Assembly (NCBI GenBank): GCA_964444835.1
Contig: CAYUIT010000009.1
Span: 1 to 64,000, forward strand
DNA from: CADEED01 sp964444835
GTDB taxonomy: Bacteria > Pseudomonadota > Gammaproteobacteria > Steroidobacterales > Steroidobacteraceae
DNA length: 64,000 nucleotides
Direction: 5' to 3'
Positions 17,349 to 26,761 of this stretch are shown here, piece after piece. Numbering within the stretch: the stretch's first letter is position 1; each line of letters begins with the position of its first letter. The position numbers and the translations under genes were made by a program. A model generated the notes under the pieces. It ran no database searches. It was not told where the DNA came from and saw only the letters and a program-made list of their open reading frames with translations.

Positions 17349-18359
17349 TCAGGAATTCTTGCGTTGAGAAGATTCGGTGGCGTTGCCGCGCGTACGCCGC
17401 ACACGCTCGTCGTAGCGAACACATTGCTGGCCGCGCGAGACGCCGAACGCGCCGCGGAATACAGGAACGCCTTCGATCGTCACCGTCGCTTGGCCCGCGA
17501 AGTCGCACGGCAGTACGTCGCCCACTTTCATATCCAGAAGTTGCGATACGCGCACCGAGCCGTAGCCCAGCACTGTCGCGAGCTCGACTTCGGCGTCTTC
17601 GATTTCCTCGCGCAGCGCTTGCGCCCAGCGTTCGTCATGCTCGGCGCGATCGCTCTGCACACCTGAATCGAGAACCTCGCGAATCGGTTCGATCATCGCG
17701 TAAGGCAGCGTGATATGGAGTTCGCCGCCACCCGACTCGAGCTCGATCCGAAAGGCGCTCACGACGACGACCTCAGACGGTGTGACGATGTTGGCGAAGT
17801 GCGGATTGATCTCCGAGCCCTGGTACTCCGGATCGACTTGCGTCACCGGCGCCCACGCTTCGCGCATATCAGCGAACGCGCTGCGCATGAACATCTGGAC
17901 GATGCGCAGTTCGGTCGCCGTGAACTCGCGACCCTCGATCTTGGCGTAGCGGCCTGTGCCACCGAAGAACGTGTCGACCATCGCGAACACCAACTTCGGC
18001 TCGACGACAAACAACCCCGTGCCGCGCAGCGGATTGACCTTGATCAAATTGAGATTGGTCGGCAACGACAGCGAGTGTGCGTACTCGCTGAATTTCTTCA
18101 TTTGAACGGGCTGGACTGCGATCTCGACTTGGCGCCGCAGCAAGTTGTACAACGTGATGCGTAAAGCGCGCGCCATCCGCTCGTTGATCATCTCGAGCGT
18201 CGGCAACCGGCCGCGCACGATACGCATTTCTTTGTTGAAATCGTACGTGCGAGCGGCGCCGTCGGCTTCGCCCTCGCCTTCCGTCTTGACGGCGCCGCTA
18301 TCGACGCCGTTCAGGAGAGCATCGATCTCGTCCTGATTCAGTACGTCTGCGGCAGCCAT
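17349..18359 (-). CDS. fliM: Flagellar motor switch protein FliM
   Basis: This 336-residue protein has the CheY-binding N-terminal peptide (LNQDEIDALLNGV), a CheC-like middle domain with GTGLFVVEPKLVFAMVDTFFGG and a C-terminal SpoA domain (about 255-325). It receives CheY-P and couples it to FliG. The start overlaps the fliL stop by one base (TAATG). Length and motifs are normal. Confidence 0.97.
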   Translation of the reverse strand: MAAADVLNQDEIDALLNGVDSGAVKTEGEGEADGAARTYDFNKEMRIVRGRLPTLEMINERMARALRITLYNLLRRQVEIAVQPVQMKKFSEYAHSLSLPTNLNLIKVNPLRGTGLFVVEPKLVFAMVDTFFGGTGRYAKIEGREFTATELRIVQMFMRSAFADMREAWAPVTQVDPEYQGSEINPHFANIVTPSEVVVVSAFRIELESGGGELHITLPYAMIEPIREVLDSGVQSDRAEHDERWAQALREEIEDAEVELATVLGYGSVRVSQLLDMKVGDVLPCDFAGQATVTIEGVPVFRGAFGVSRGQQCVRYDERVRRTRGNATESSQRKNS

Positions 18360-18853
18360 TACTGCATCACGAAACTAGTGAAATACAGCGCCTCGAGCTT
18401 GGCGGGATCGCCTCCCTCGCGCTTCAAGATCGCACGCACCGTTTCGAGTGCCTGCGAGCGCAGCTTGTCCTTACCCTCGCGCGTCGCAAGGTCCGCAGCC
18501 GTCTGACCGCCGAGCAACATGAGCATGTCGTTGCGGATCTGCGGATCGTGCTCCGTGACGAGCAACTCAACCTGCGGATCGCGGGTCATGAGCTGCACCG
18601 CGACTTGCAGAAAGCGCGCGCCATCTTCTGCTTGAAAATTCACGACGAATGGCGGCTCGAGCGCGATGTACTTCGCGGGGAGCGCTGGCTCCTCCTTTTT
18701 CTCTTCCTCCTTAGCGTCGCCTTTCTTCATGAAGAAGAAATAGCCGGCACCACCGCCACCTAACAACAACACACCGACGATGCCCAGGATGAGACCTAGC
18801 TTGCCCTTCTTTTTGGGCTCGCCTTCTTTCGCTTCTGCAGCTTCTTCCGCCAT
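18359..18853 (-). CDS. fliL: Flagellar basal-body protein FliL
   Basis: This 164-residue protein has an acidic/Lys-rich cytoplasmic start, one membrane helix (about 18-38, LGLILGIVGVLLLGGGG) and a periplasmic FliL domain (about 60-164, ending EALYFTSFVMQ). FliL surrounds and stabilises the stator. It is the first gene of the fliLMNOPQR-flhB run and has a sigma-54 type promoter just upstream. Confidence 0.95.
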   Translation of the reverse strand: MAEEAAEAKEGEPKKKGKLGLILGIVGVLLLGGGGAGYFFFMKKGDAKEEEKKEEPALPAKYIALEPPFVVNFQAEDGARFLQVAVQLMTRDPQVELLVTEHDPQIRNDMLMLLGGQTAADLATREGKDKLRSQALETVRAILKREGGDPAKLEALYFTSFVMQ

Positions 18854-18890
18854 GAGGACTCCCGTCCGCGCTTGTGACTACGGGAGCAGG

Positions 18891-18906
18891 TGCAACCCTC
18901 ATGCCA
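18891..18906 (-). promoter_or_regulatory. Sigma-54 promoter of fliL
   Basis: On the minus strand TGGCAT-N5-TTGCA matches the sigma-54 consensus TGGCAC-N5-TTGCW with one change. The predicted start is near 18880, 27 bases before the fliL ATG. fliL operons in P. aeruginosa are FleQ/sigma-54 dependent, which fits. Confidence 0.75.
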
Positions 18907-19013
18907 CCTCGCAAGGTGTGATCGGGTTCTCACTCGAGAGTCAGGGAAGCGTCGCGATCGACGGAAAATTGGCGCTCAAATCCAGGCAGTGCGGCGCCGG
19001 CGTGAAGGCGGGT

Positions 19014-20066
19014 TTAGGCGTATAGATCGAGCAGTGAGTGCTGCGTAATGCGTGTTGTGGCAACAGTGCTGGCGTCTCCATCGGAGCGCAGTGCGCGGCG
19101 CAGATCCGCCTGAGCACGTCGCGCTTGCTCTTGCGCTGCGTCACCCGAATTTCCCGACGGTGGTGCCGACACACTGCCTTCGGTCAACAGCAAGCCCTGG
19201 CTCGCAAACATGTCTCGCAAACGCGGCAACGCAGCGTCGAGTGCGGCGCGGGTATCTGCATGCGCAGCCGTAAACGACACCGTCGCTTCGCCCTCGCGGA
19301 CGGAGATGCGCACCTCTACCGGCCCGAGATCTGCGGGGCTCAAGTTCAAAGTGGCCCCTTGTTCGGCGCCCCGTACGAGCCATGTGACGCGTGTCGCCAG
19401 TTCGTGCTGCCAACTCGGAGTGCCGACGGGCTGCGACAACTGCAATACGGGATGTGCGCTGGCTGGCCGCGTTGTGTGCGAGGTTGAGTTCATCGACTGC
19501 CAGGAATCGAGCGCCTCGCGCGTAGCCTCCACCGCCACGGCTGCCGCTGCATCGGCCGCGAGCGACTGCGATACTGCCGTCGCAAATGCCGCATTTGCCT
19601 GTGTCGCGGCTTCCTTCGCGGGCGCTAAATCCGTGCGAGCGGAATCACGATCAGCCGCGCGGCCGAGGCCGATTGACTCCAGCGTCGCCGCCGAAGACGC
19701 CTCACCGGCAACCGCCACTTTTCCGACGGGCGAACCACCCGCCTGATGATGGTCGCCTGATTCGGTTGCCGAGCCGTCCGAATCGCTCGTTTGGCCTGCG
19801 GTCGTCGCGGCTACCGCGAGCGCGAGCAGCGCAAGCCAACCCTCCGGCGAATAGTCGTCGGATTCCGGCTCGTCGGGCGCTGCCGCGCCATCGCCTGCCA
19901 GCGTTGATGTTAGCTCCAGTATGGCCGGGGACGTTGCCGCATCGAGCGCTGGCGCAATACCTAACAACTCCGCGAAAGGCGCCGAGGTATTCGCATTGGT
20001 CGCAGGTAGCGCTCGTGCACTGGGCCCCTCAGCGAGTCCGACCATCGGTAACGCAGGAGTCGTCAT
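19014..20066 (-). CDS. fliK: Flagellar hook-length control protein FliK
   Basis: This 350-residue protein has a long, low-complexity Ala/Ser/Asp-rich N-terminal part (about 1-215) that acts as a ruler in the family. A conserved C-terminal domain (about 235-320) includes ATLNLSPADLGPVEVRISV and the block from ALDAALPRLRDMFASQGL. It sets hook length and triggers the FlhB switch. The start overlaps the fliJ stop as ATGA. A gap with the fliL promoter follows it. Confidence 0.93.
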   Translation of the reverse strand: MTTPALPMVGLAEGPSARALPATNANTSAPFAELLGIAPALDAATSPAILELTSTLAGDGAAAPDEPESDDYSPEGWLALLALAVAATTAGQTSDSDGSATESGDHHQAGGSPVGKVAVAGEASSAATLESIGLGRAADRDSARTDLAPAKEAATQANAAFATAVSQSLAADAAAAVAVEATREALDSWQSMNSTSHTTRPASAHPVLQLSQPVGTPSWQHELATRVTWLVRGAEQGATLNLSPADLGPVEVRISVREGEATVSFTAAHADTRAALDAALPRLRDMFASQGLLLTEGSVSAPPSGNSGDAAQEQARRAQADLRRALRSDGDASTVATTRITQHSLLDLYA

Positions 20067-20515
20067 GGTTCTTGAATCTCTTGGGTGTGATGAATGCCCG
20101 TGCGTAAAGCGCGCTCATCCGAGTCGCGCTGCTCGAGCCGATCGGACTCGCGCCGCTCCTCGGCTTGCCACCGTTCGCTCAAGGTTTCTATTGCACGGGT
20201 ACGCTGCGCTGCTTCTTGCCAGCGGGCAAATTCGGCTGAGCGCCGCGCCTGAGCTTGCGTGACGAGCGTGCGTTGCTGCGCGATCGCTTCGCCGAGGCGC
20301 GCCAGGAACACTTGGTAGTCCCGAATACGAGTGATGTCAGTCCCGGCACCACGTTGGAAATTGCGCTCATATTCCTGTCGGTAACGGATGAGCTCCGCTA
20401 ACTTGTTTTCCGACTCGACGACAAGCTTCTCGGCATGGGCGAGCTGCTCAGCGCGCTCGCGTTCGGCGCGCTCAGTCACGCGCTGCACGACATCCAAGCG
20501 TTCAGCCCGTTTCAT
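20063..20515 (-). CDS. fliJ: Flagellar export protein FliJ
   Basis: This 150-residue protein is predicted to be a long helical hairpin or coiled coil rich in Glu, Arg and Ala, as FliJ is. No enzyme motif is visible. FliJ is the stalk of the FliI ATPase complex and links it to FlhA. Identity rests on length, coiled-coil composition, and ATGA overlaps with fliI upstream and fliK downstream. Confidence 0.9.
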   Translation of the reverse strand: MKRAERLDVVQRVTERAERERAEQLAHAEKLVVESENKLAELIRYRQEYERNFQRGAGTDITRIRDYQVFLARLGEAIAQQRTLVTQAQARRSAEFARWQEAAQRTRAIETLSERWQAEERRESDRLEQRDSDERALRTGIHHTQEIQEP

Positions 20516-21891
20516 GCCACGCCCTTCGCGACTTCGTCGGCTGCCAGTACTTCATGCAAGGCGCGAACGCTCTGGTTGAAGTCGACACGCTCATGCACAT
20601 CTTGCGCGAGAAAGCGCTGCATCTTCGGCCACAACGCCATGGCGCCGTCGACGCGTGCATCGCTGCCGCGTTGATACGCACCCACTGAGATGAGGTCGCG
20701 ATGCTGTTGATAGATCGAGAGCGTTTGTCGGAAGCGCCGCGCGAGCTCCGCATGTTCGCGCGGCACGATCTCTTGCATCACTCGGCTGACGGAGGCTTCG
20801 ATATCGATTGCGGGATATTGGCCCGATTCGGCGATGCGCCGCGAGAGCACGATGTGCCCATCGAGAATCGCACGCGCCGCATCCGCGATCGGATCTTGCT
20901 GATCGTCGCCCTCGGTCAATACCGTGTAGAACGCCGTGATTGAACCGCTACCGGATGCGCCATTCCCGGCTCGCTCGACGAGGGCGGGTAAGCGCGCAAA
21001 CACGGACGGTGGGTAGCCCTTGGTTGCGGGCGCCTCGCCGATCGCGAGTCCGATCTCGCGCTGCGCTTGGGCGAATCGCGTCAGCGAATCCATGATCAAC
21101 AGCACGCTATGCCCACGATCGCGAAAGTACTCCGCGATCGAGGTCGCGAGCCAAGCACCATGCAGACGCATCAAGGGCGGATTGTCTGCGGGCGACGCCA
21201 CGACGACCGAGCGACGCAAGCCATCAGCACCCAGGATCCGCTCGACGAACTCTTTGACTTCGCGGCCGCGCTCACCAATCAGACCGACCACGATGATGTC
21301 GGCGCTCGTGTAGCGTGCCATCATGCCTAACAACACGCTCTTGCCGACACCGCTGCCAGCGAATAAGCCGATGCGCTGACCACGCCCCACGGTCAGCAGC
21401 GAATTGATTGAGCGCACACCGACGTCGAGCGGCTTGTCGATCGGTTGGCGCGCGAGCGGATTGATCGTTTGGCCCATCAAGCGCACCGGTGCATCGCCTT
21501 CGATGGAGCCGAGCCCATCGAGTGGCTCACCGGTCCCGTCGATGATGCGTCCCAGAATGTCAGGGCCGATGCGGACGATGCCTGCTCGCTGCCGCGGAAT
21601 GACGCGCGCACTCGGGGCCAACCCGTGCAGCTCGCTCGTCGGCATCAGGAACAGACGATCGCCGGAAAAGCCCACCACCTCGGCCTCGACGCGAGTGCCA
21701 TCCGCGGATAACAAGTCGCAGATATCGCCGACAGCAGCCTGGCAACCGCTCGCCTCGAGTGTGAGCCCGACCATGCGCGTCAACGATCCTTCCACGGCCG
21801 GCGGCGGGAGTTGATCGATACGCCGTCGCTGCCGCGCGAGCGAGCGTCTCCACAACGTACTGCGGCGCTGCGTGATCTCGGCAGGAATCAA
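20512..21891 (-). CDS. fliI: Flagellar export ATPase FliI
   Basis: This 459-residue F1-like ATPase has Walker A GLFAGSGVGKSVL (about 175), the GERGREVKEFVE block, Walker B VLLIMDSLTRFAQAQREI and the Pro-rich PATKGYPPSVFARLPAL. It energises substrate unfolding and export. Upstream overlap with fliH is 4 bases and downstream overlap with fliJ is 4 bases. Length is typical. Confidence 0.97.
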   Translation of the reverse strand: MIPAEITQRRSTLWRRSLARQRRRIDQLPPPAVEGSLTRMVGLTLEASGCQAAVGDICDLLSADGTRVEAEVVGFSGDRLFLMPTSELHGLAPSARVIPRQRAGIVRIGPDILGRIIDGTGEPLDGLGSIEGDAPVRLMGQTINPLARQPIDKPLDVGVRSINSLLTVGRGQRIGLFAGSGVGKSVLLGMMARYTSADIIVVGLIGERGREVKEFVERILGADGLRRSVVVASPADNPPLMRLHGAWLATSIAEYFRDRGHSVLLIMDSLTRFAQAQREIGLAIGEAPATKGYPPSVFARLPALVERAGNGASGSGSITAFYTVLTEGDDQQDPIADAARAILDGHIVLSRRIAESGQYPAIDIEASVSRVMQEIVPREHAELARRFRQTLSIYQQHRDLISVGAYQRGSDARVDGAMALWPKMQRFLAQDVHERVDFNQSVRALHEVLAADEVAKGVA

Positions 21892-22604
21892 TCGGCACCT
21901 CCGTCGGAATCATCGCTGTCGGCATCGCCGCGCGGCCCAACATCGCTCGCAGCATCGTCCACAGCGCGCGGACCGCTCATGCGCTCATCGCCCAACAATG
22001 CCGCCGCTGCAGCCGCTAAACGGGATTCCAGGCGGCCGTCGATACTGGAGGTGTTAGTCGTCACGCGGCAGCCGCCACGCGCGAGCAACGGATCCTCGAC
22101 CACAACCCAGTCGCGCTCTCCTGCGGGCGTTGCGAGCTTCGCGTTCACGATCGCCGCATCGTCCGGATGCAAGTGCACGCGAATGTCGCGCGCGGCAACC
22201 GGCAACAAGCTCACCGTATGCCGCACGATTCCAATCACTTGTGTCGGGTCGATTTTGAGTTCACGCCGGACGAGCTGTTTGCCGATCGCGAGCGCGAGTT
22301 GCACGAGCTCGGTCTCGACCTCTGCGTCTAGCTGCTCGAGTGGCTTCGACAAAGTACCGAATACCGCGTCAAGGGCTGCAATCTTCACATCGAGTTCTGC
22401 CAGGCGACGCGCCATCTCTGCTTGGATCGACTTGAGCCCTTCCTCGCGACCACTCGCGAAACCCTGCTCGTAGGCCTCGCGCTCGATGCTCTCGAGCCGC
22501 GTCACCGTCGGTCCGTGTCGAAATCGGCGCGCCAGGTCACCGCCTACCGCAGGCAGATCCCAGCGCGCCACCGTGACGCCGTCACTGGAGCGGTCGTTAG
22601 ACAT
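21888..22604 (-). CDS. fliH: Flagellar export regulator FliH
   Basis: The ATG at 22604 is preferred; it lies 8 bases inside the end of fliG and gives 238 residues. Longer starts would read through fliG in another frame. FliH features are a Glu/Gly-rich helical part (EAYEQGFASGREEGL) and the C-terminal FliI-binding domain (about 110-215). FliH holds FliI at the export gate. The last 25 residues are very acidic and Asp-rich. Confidence 0.92.
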   Translation of the reverse strand: MSNDRSSDGVTVARWDLPAVGGDLARRFRHGPTVTRLESIEREAYEQGFASGREEGLKSIQAEMARRLAELDVKIAALDAVFGTLSKPLEQLDAEVETELVQLALAIGKQLVRRELKIDPTQVIGIVRHTVSLLPVAARDIRVHLHPDDAAIVNAKLATPAGERDWVVVEDPLLARGGCRVTTNTSSIDGRLESRLAAAAAALLGDERMSGPRAVDDAASDVGPRGDADSDDSDGGAD

Positions 22605-23607
22605 ACTCGTCAGCACCGCCACTGCCGAGTGACAAGGTTCCGGCCTCGGACAGCTTGCGCGCCACCAGCAAGATTTCCTTCTGCGCGGCCTCCACCTCCG
22701 ACAGCTTGACGGGGCCTTTCGATTCCAAGTCTTCCTTGAGTGTCTCGGCCGCGCGCTGCGACATGTTCTTGAAGATCTTCGTCTTGAGTTCGTCCTCGGC
22801 ACCCTTCAATGCGATCAACAAGCGATCGCTCGGCACCTGGCGCAGTAGCTCTTGCATACCGCGGTCGTCGACACTCGCAAGATCGTCGAACACGAACATC
22901 AGCTCTTGAATCTTGGTTTGCAACGCCTCATCGGCTTTAGCAATGTCCGCGAGAATCGCTTGCGACTTGCTACCGTCGACGACGTTCAACATATCGGCGG
23001 CAACCTTTGCGCCGCCCAACGTCGATGTTTGATTCGATCCGCCACTTGCGACCTGCTTCTCCATCATCTCGTCGAGTTCGGACAGTGCCGAGGGACGTAT
23101 GCCTTCCAAGGTGGCGACGCGCATCACGAGATCCGCGCGCATATTCTCCGGTAAGAAGCTCAGCACCTCCGCCGCTTGCTCCGACTCGAGATACGCAAGC
23201 ACGATCGAGATGATCTGCGGATGCTCGTGGCGCACTAACTCCGCGACCGCACGCGGGTCCATCCACTTCAATTGCTCCAGACCTTTGCGCTGATTTCCGA
23301 GCTTGATCCGATCGATGACATTGGCAGCCTTGTCCTCGCCTAGCGCGTCAATCAGCACCTTGCGAATGAACTCGTCGCTACCGACACCGACCGACGTCTG
23401 CTTCTCCACGGTGGACGTGAACTCTTGCAGTACGGTTGTGACTTGCTCGCGTGTCACTCCCTTCAGCTCCGCCATCGCGCTGCCAACGCGCTGCACATCC
23501 TTTGCACCCATGTGCTTCAGGATCTGCGCCGCCTCCGCTTCGCCGAGCGTGAGCAACAGGATCGCGGCCTTCTCGACGCCGCTTTGTTTACCCGCTGCCT
23601 CACTCAT
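22597..23607 (-). CDS. fliG: Flagellar motor switch protein FliG
   Basis: The ATG at 23607 overlaps the end of fliF by 8 bases and gives 336 residues; a TTG three codons earlier is the only other nearby start. N, middle and C domains are all present, with KAAILLLTLGEAEAAQIL at the start and the torque helix region FDDLASVDDRGMQELLRQV near 240. It generates torque with the stators. Confidence 0.96.
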   Translation of the reverse strand: MSEAAGKQSGVEKAAILLLTLGEAEAAQILKHMGAKDVQRVGSAMAELKGVTREQVTTVLQEFTSTVEKQTSVGVGSDEFIRKVLIDALGEDKAANVIDRIKLGNQRKGLEQLKWMDPRAVAELVRHEHPQIISIVLAYLESEQAAEVLSFLPENMRADLVMRVATLEGIRPSALSELDEMMEKQVASGGSNQTSTLGGAKVAADMLNVVDGSKSQAILADIAKADEALQTKIQELMFVFDDLASVDDRGMQELLRQVPSDRLLIALKGAEDELKTKIFKNMSQRAAETLKEDLESKGPVKLSEVEAAQKEILLVARKLSEAGTLSLGSGGADEYV

Positions 23608-25255
23608 CTTTCGCAACCCAGCCTTTGACGACTTGGGCGACCAACTTCGGATCCTGATTCACGAGGCCGCGAGCCGCCGCGACTTGATCGTCGTAGCCGA
23701 GCGCACCACTCGCCGCCGCCTTGGCATTTGCGGCAGCAGCAGCATCGCCGCCACCCATCGCAGCGTTGACCGCAGCCGCAGCAGGTAGCAGAACTTGATT
23801 CTTGACCGGGGTGATCAACGCTTTGACGAGCGGCTTCAGCACCGTGAAGACCAGTACTAACAACACAATCGCGCCGCCCAGAATCTTTGCGAGGTTCAAC
23901 ACCCACGGGCGCTCCCACAGCGGCACCGACTCCAACTCACCGGCCACCTCCGGTGTTTCGCCCTTGAATGACGAGTTGACGATGTTGACGCTGTCGCCGC
24001 GCGCAGCGTCAAAGCCCACGGCGTCGCGCACGAGCTGGGTGATGCGCTCGATCTGCTGTGGGGTCAGCGGCGTTTCCGTGACTTTGCCATCCGCCGCAGT
24101 GGTGCGCAGATTGTCAACGAGTACCGCGACGGTAAGTCGCGTGATTCGACCGGCAGGCTGTTTCGTGTAGGCGAGCGTGCGATCAATTTCGTAATTACGG
24201 GTCTGCTGGCGCGAGACGGCGTCCGGTGCAGCGACTGTGCCGTTCTGAGCGTTTTGTGCGCCCGTTTGCGCAACGGTTGGGGCAGCGCCGGGCGGCAACG
24301 CGACACCTGGCTGCGGCGGCTGGTTCGTGAGCGCACCTGGAACGCCCTGGGCACCGTTCGCACCCAAGCGAGATGATTCCTCGGAAATCTGCTCGCTCCT
24401 AACGACCTGGCCTTGCGGGTTGTACTGCTCGCGAGTCTGCTCCGTCGTCGACATATCGACTTGCGCGACGACTTGCGCGCGCACACGACCCGGACCCACC
24501 AGCGGCGCCAAGAGCTGCTCAATGCGCGCCGCATAGGCTTCTTCGATGCTATGCGCGAGCTCGAACATTTTTTCGCGAACGGCTTCCTCGCCGTCCATTT
24601 GCGGCGCCGACAACAAGCGTCCGTTCTGATCGACGAGCGTCACTTGATCGGGATCGAGTTCCGGCACACTGGAAGCGACGAGGTTGACGATGGCCGCCAC
24701 TTGACCCGACTCGAGCCGCCGACCGGGCTTCAATTGCAAGAACACCGATGCACTGCTCGGGCGTCGATCGCGAACGAACGCGGATTGACGCGATACCGCC
24801 AAGTGCACACGAGCGCCTTGTACGTTCTGCAGGCTCGCGATCGTGCGCGCAAGCTCCACCTCGAGCGCATGCTGATAGCGCGCGTTCTCCATGAACTGAC
24901 TCACACCAAAGCCGGGCTCTTTCGTCATCGCGGCAATGCCGACATCGGACCCTGGCAAGCCGGCGGATGCGAGCTTGAGACGCGCTGCCGACAGTTGATC
25001 GGACGCGACGCTCAACGAGCCGCTCGCATCGTCGAATCGATACGGGATCTGCGCCGCATCCAGCGTTTGCGCAATCTCCGCCATCTCTTCGGGCGCGAGA
25101 TTCGAATACAGCAGACTGTAGTTCGGCCCAACCGACCACAGTGTGATGCCTACGCCAGCTGCGACCGCCAGCGCCACGCCAATGAGCAGCATCAGAGGCC
25201 GCATCCCTTGGCTCACTCGATCGTATTGCGGTGCCAAGACCGCTTCCGTCGCCAT
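23600..25255 (-). CDS. fliF: Flagellar MS-ring protein FliF
   Basis: This 551-residue protein has an N-terminal membrane helix (about 20-45), ring-building motifs (YSNLAPEEMAEIAQTLDAA), a Gly/Gln-rich variable region near 300, a second membrane helix (about 440-465) and a cytoplasmic tail that binds FliG (KGWVAKDE). It forms the membrane ring on which the flagellum is assembled. fliE is 13 bases upstream. Confidence 0.97.
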   Translation of the reverse strand: MATEAVLAPQYDRVSQGMRPLMLLIGVALAVAAGVGITLWSVGPNYSLLYSNLAPEEMAEIAQTLDAAQIPYRFDDASGSLSVASDQLSAARLKLASAGLPGSDVGIAAMTKEPGFGVSQFMENARYQHALEVELARTIASLQNVQGARVHLAVSRQSAFVRDRRPSSASVFLQLKPGRRLESGQVAAIVNLVASSVPELDPDQVTLVDQNGRLLSAPQMDGEEAVREKMFELAHSIEEAYAARIEQLLAPLVGPGRVRAQVVAQVDMSTTEQTREQYNPQGQVVRSEQISEESSRLGANGAQGVPGALTNQPPQPGVALPPGAAPTVAQTGAQNAQNGTVAAPDAVSRQQTRNYEIDRTLAYTKQPAGRITRLTVAVLVDNLRTTAADGKVTETPLTPQQIERITQLVRDAVGFDAARGDSVNIVNSSFKGETPEVAGELESVPLWERPWVLNLAKILGGAIVLLVLVFTVLKPLVKALITPVKNQVLLPAAAAVNAAMGGGDAAAAANAKAAASGALGYDDQVAAARGLVNQDPKLVAQVVKGWVAKDE

Positions 25256-25268
25256 TCGTCAGTTTCCT

Positions 25269-25595
25269 CTACAACGGCATGTTCATGATTTCGCGGTACG
25301 CCTCGACGAATCGATTGCGGACCTCCGTGAGTGCGCGGAATGACACACTCGCCTTTTGCATTTCGAGCATCACTTGCGGCAGCTCGACGCCTGGCGTGCC
25401 ACGCTCGAAGGCTGCCGACATCTGGCTCGCCTTCGATTGCGCGGCGTGCACTCGCTCGATGCCTTGCTTCAATACATTCGCGAAGCTGGCCTCGCCTGTC
25501 GGCGCCGGTGCAGTAGGTGGCGCCAGTGGGCTGCGAGTCGCGCTTTGGATTGCGCGAATCTGCGCCAAGACTCGATCGACTTCCATTTGGCTCAT
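25269..25595 (-). CDS. fliE: Flagellar hook-basal body adaptor FliE
   Basis: This 108-residue protein has a FliE C-terminal helix block (MLEMQKASVSFRALTEVRNR then EAYREIMNMPL). It joins the MS-ring to the rod. The start lies 20 bases after the fleR-like gene, so the fli genes are probably cotranscribed from the sigma-54 promoter before that gene. Confidence 0.95.
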   Translation of the reverse strand: MSQMEVDRVLAQIRAIQSATRSPLAPPTAPAPTGEASFANVLKQGIERVHAAQSKASQMSAAFERGTPGVELPQVMLEMQKASVSFRALTEVRNRFVEAYREIMNMPL

Positions 25596-25615
25596 CGGCT
25601 GTTCCGTCTGAGTCG

Positions 25616-26617
25616 TTAGGACTGCGCCGCTGCGACACTCACCAGATCGACACCCGCGCTGCGCAGACGCGCGAGCTTGTAGCGCAGCGTGCGCGGACTG
25701 ATGCCGAGGCGCTCGGCCACTTCGCGCCGTGAACCATTCGCAGCGCGTAGCGCATCGAGAATCAAATCGCGCTCGGCACGCTCAAGCGTGTTAGCGAGCA
25801 CAGGGCCCATGGAATCGGCTCGTGCGCTCGTCAAAGTCGCCGGGCGCTCGAACAGAATGTGCTCGGCCTCGATGACGGGACCCGTCGCGAGGATCATCGC
25901 GCGCTGCAGTAGGTTATCGAGCTCGCGGACATTCCCCGGCCAGGGATACGTGAGCAGCAAATGCGCAGCGTCAGCCGAGAGCGCCGGAATGCGCTCGCCT
26001 GGCTTGCTGCGATGTTGGAGTAAGTAGGTGGCGAGCGGCAGAATGTCGTCGCGGCGCTCGCGCAACGGTGCGAGCTGCAGTGGGAACACGTTCAAGCGGT
26101 AATACAGATCTTCACGGAAGCGCCCTGCCGACACTTCCTCCCGTAGATTGCGGTTGGTAGCTGCCAGCACTCGGACATCGAGCCGTACGGTATCGCGAGC
26201 GCCCAAGCGCTCGACCTCCCGCTCCTGCAGCACGCGCAACAACTTGGCTTGTAGCGCTAACGGCATCTCGGCAATTTCGTCGAGCAGCAGCGTACCGCCC
26301 TGGGCTTGCTCGAACTTGCCCGCATGTTGTTGGGTCGCGCCGGTGAAGGCGCCACGCTCGTGACCAAACAACAGCGATTCGAGCATCGATTCGGGAATCG
26401 CGGCGCAGTTGACCGCGATGAAAGGATGGTTCGCGCGTGGCGATTCGCGGTGGATCGTGCGAGCCAGCACTTCCTTGCCAGTGCCGGACTCGCCGACCAA
26501 CAAGACAGTGCAGTCGGTGCCCGCGACGCGGCGCGCGAGTTCGAGCACGGCGCGCGACGACGCGGCAATGGCCACCGGCTCCACGTTGGTCGGCGTACTG
26601 AGGCTGTGCGAATTCAT
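25616..26617 (-). CDS. Sigma-54 activator, FleR/FlrC-like but without receiver domain
   Basis: This 333-residue bacterial enhancer-binding protein has an AAA+ domain (about 15-245) with Walker A GESGTGKE, the sigma-54 contact loop GAFTGA, Walker B GGTLLLDEI and arginine finger region REDLYYRLNVFPL. The C-terminal Fis-type helix-turn-helix is at about 285-325 (REVAERLGISPRTLRYKLAR). Only about 14 residues precede the AAA+ domain, so the phosphorylatable receiver of FleR/FlrC is absent, and no fleS kinase gene is adjacent. It probably activates the middle flagellar promoters constitutively or under FleQ-dependent expression. Its own promoter is sigma-54 type. Confidence 0.9.
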   Translation of the reverse strand: MNSHSLSTPTNVEPVAIAASSRAVLELARRVAGTDCTVLLVGESGTGKEVLARTIHRESPRANHPFIAVNCAAIPESMLESLLFGHERGAFTGATQQHAGKFEQAQGGTLLLDEIAEMPLALQAKLLRVLQEREVERLGARDTVRLDVRVLAATNRNLREEVSAGRFREDLYYRLNVFPLQLAPLRERRDDILPLATYLLQHRSKPGERIPALSADAAHLLLTYPWPGNVRELDNLLQRAMILATGPVIEAEHILFERPATLTSARADSMGPVLANTLERAERDLILDALRAANGSRREVAERLGISPRTLRYKLARLRSAGVDLVSVAAAQS

Positions 26618-26665
26618 GGCTGTCCTTCGATTCCTCGCGAGTCACACTCGCTTCGGTACCTGAAG

Positions 26666-26681
26666 TGCAAGACTCGTGCCG
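26666..26681 (-). promoter_or_regulatory. Sigma-54 promoter of fleR-like gene
   Basis: On the minus strand CGGCAC-N5-TTGCA keeps the invariant GG and GC with correct spacing. The predicted start is near 26655, 38 bases before the ATG at 26617. A GAAGGACAG ribosome site is in the leader. The palindrome copy at 26762-26776 is about 85-100 bases upstream, a usual activator distance. Confidence 0.72.
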
Positions 26682-26761
26682 GGTCCGAAGTTGCCACCAC
26701 GAGTGATGCGGTTCACATCGCGATGGCAGTTCGTTGGCAGTTTGCCGCTCGCGCGCACGCG

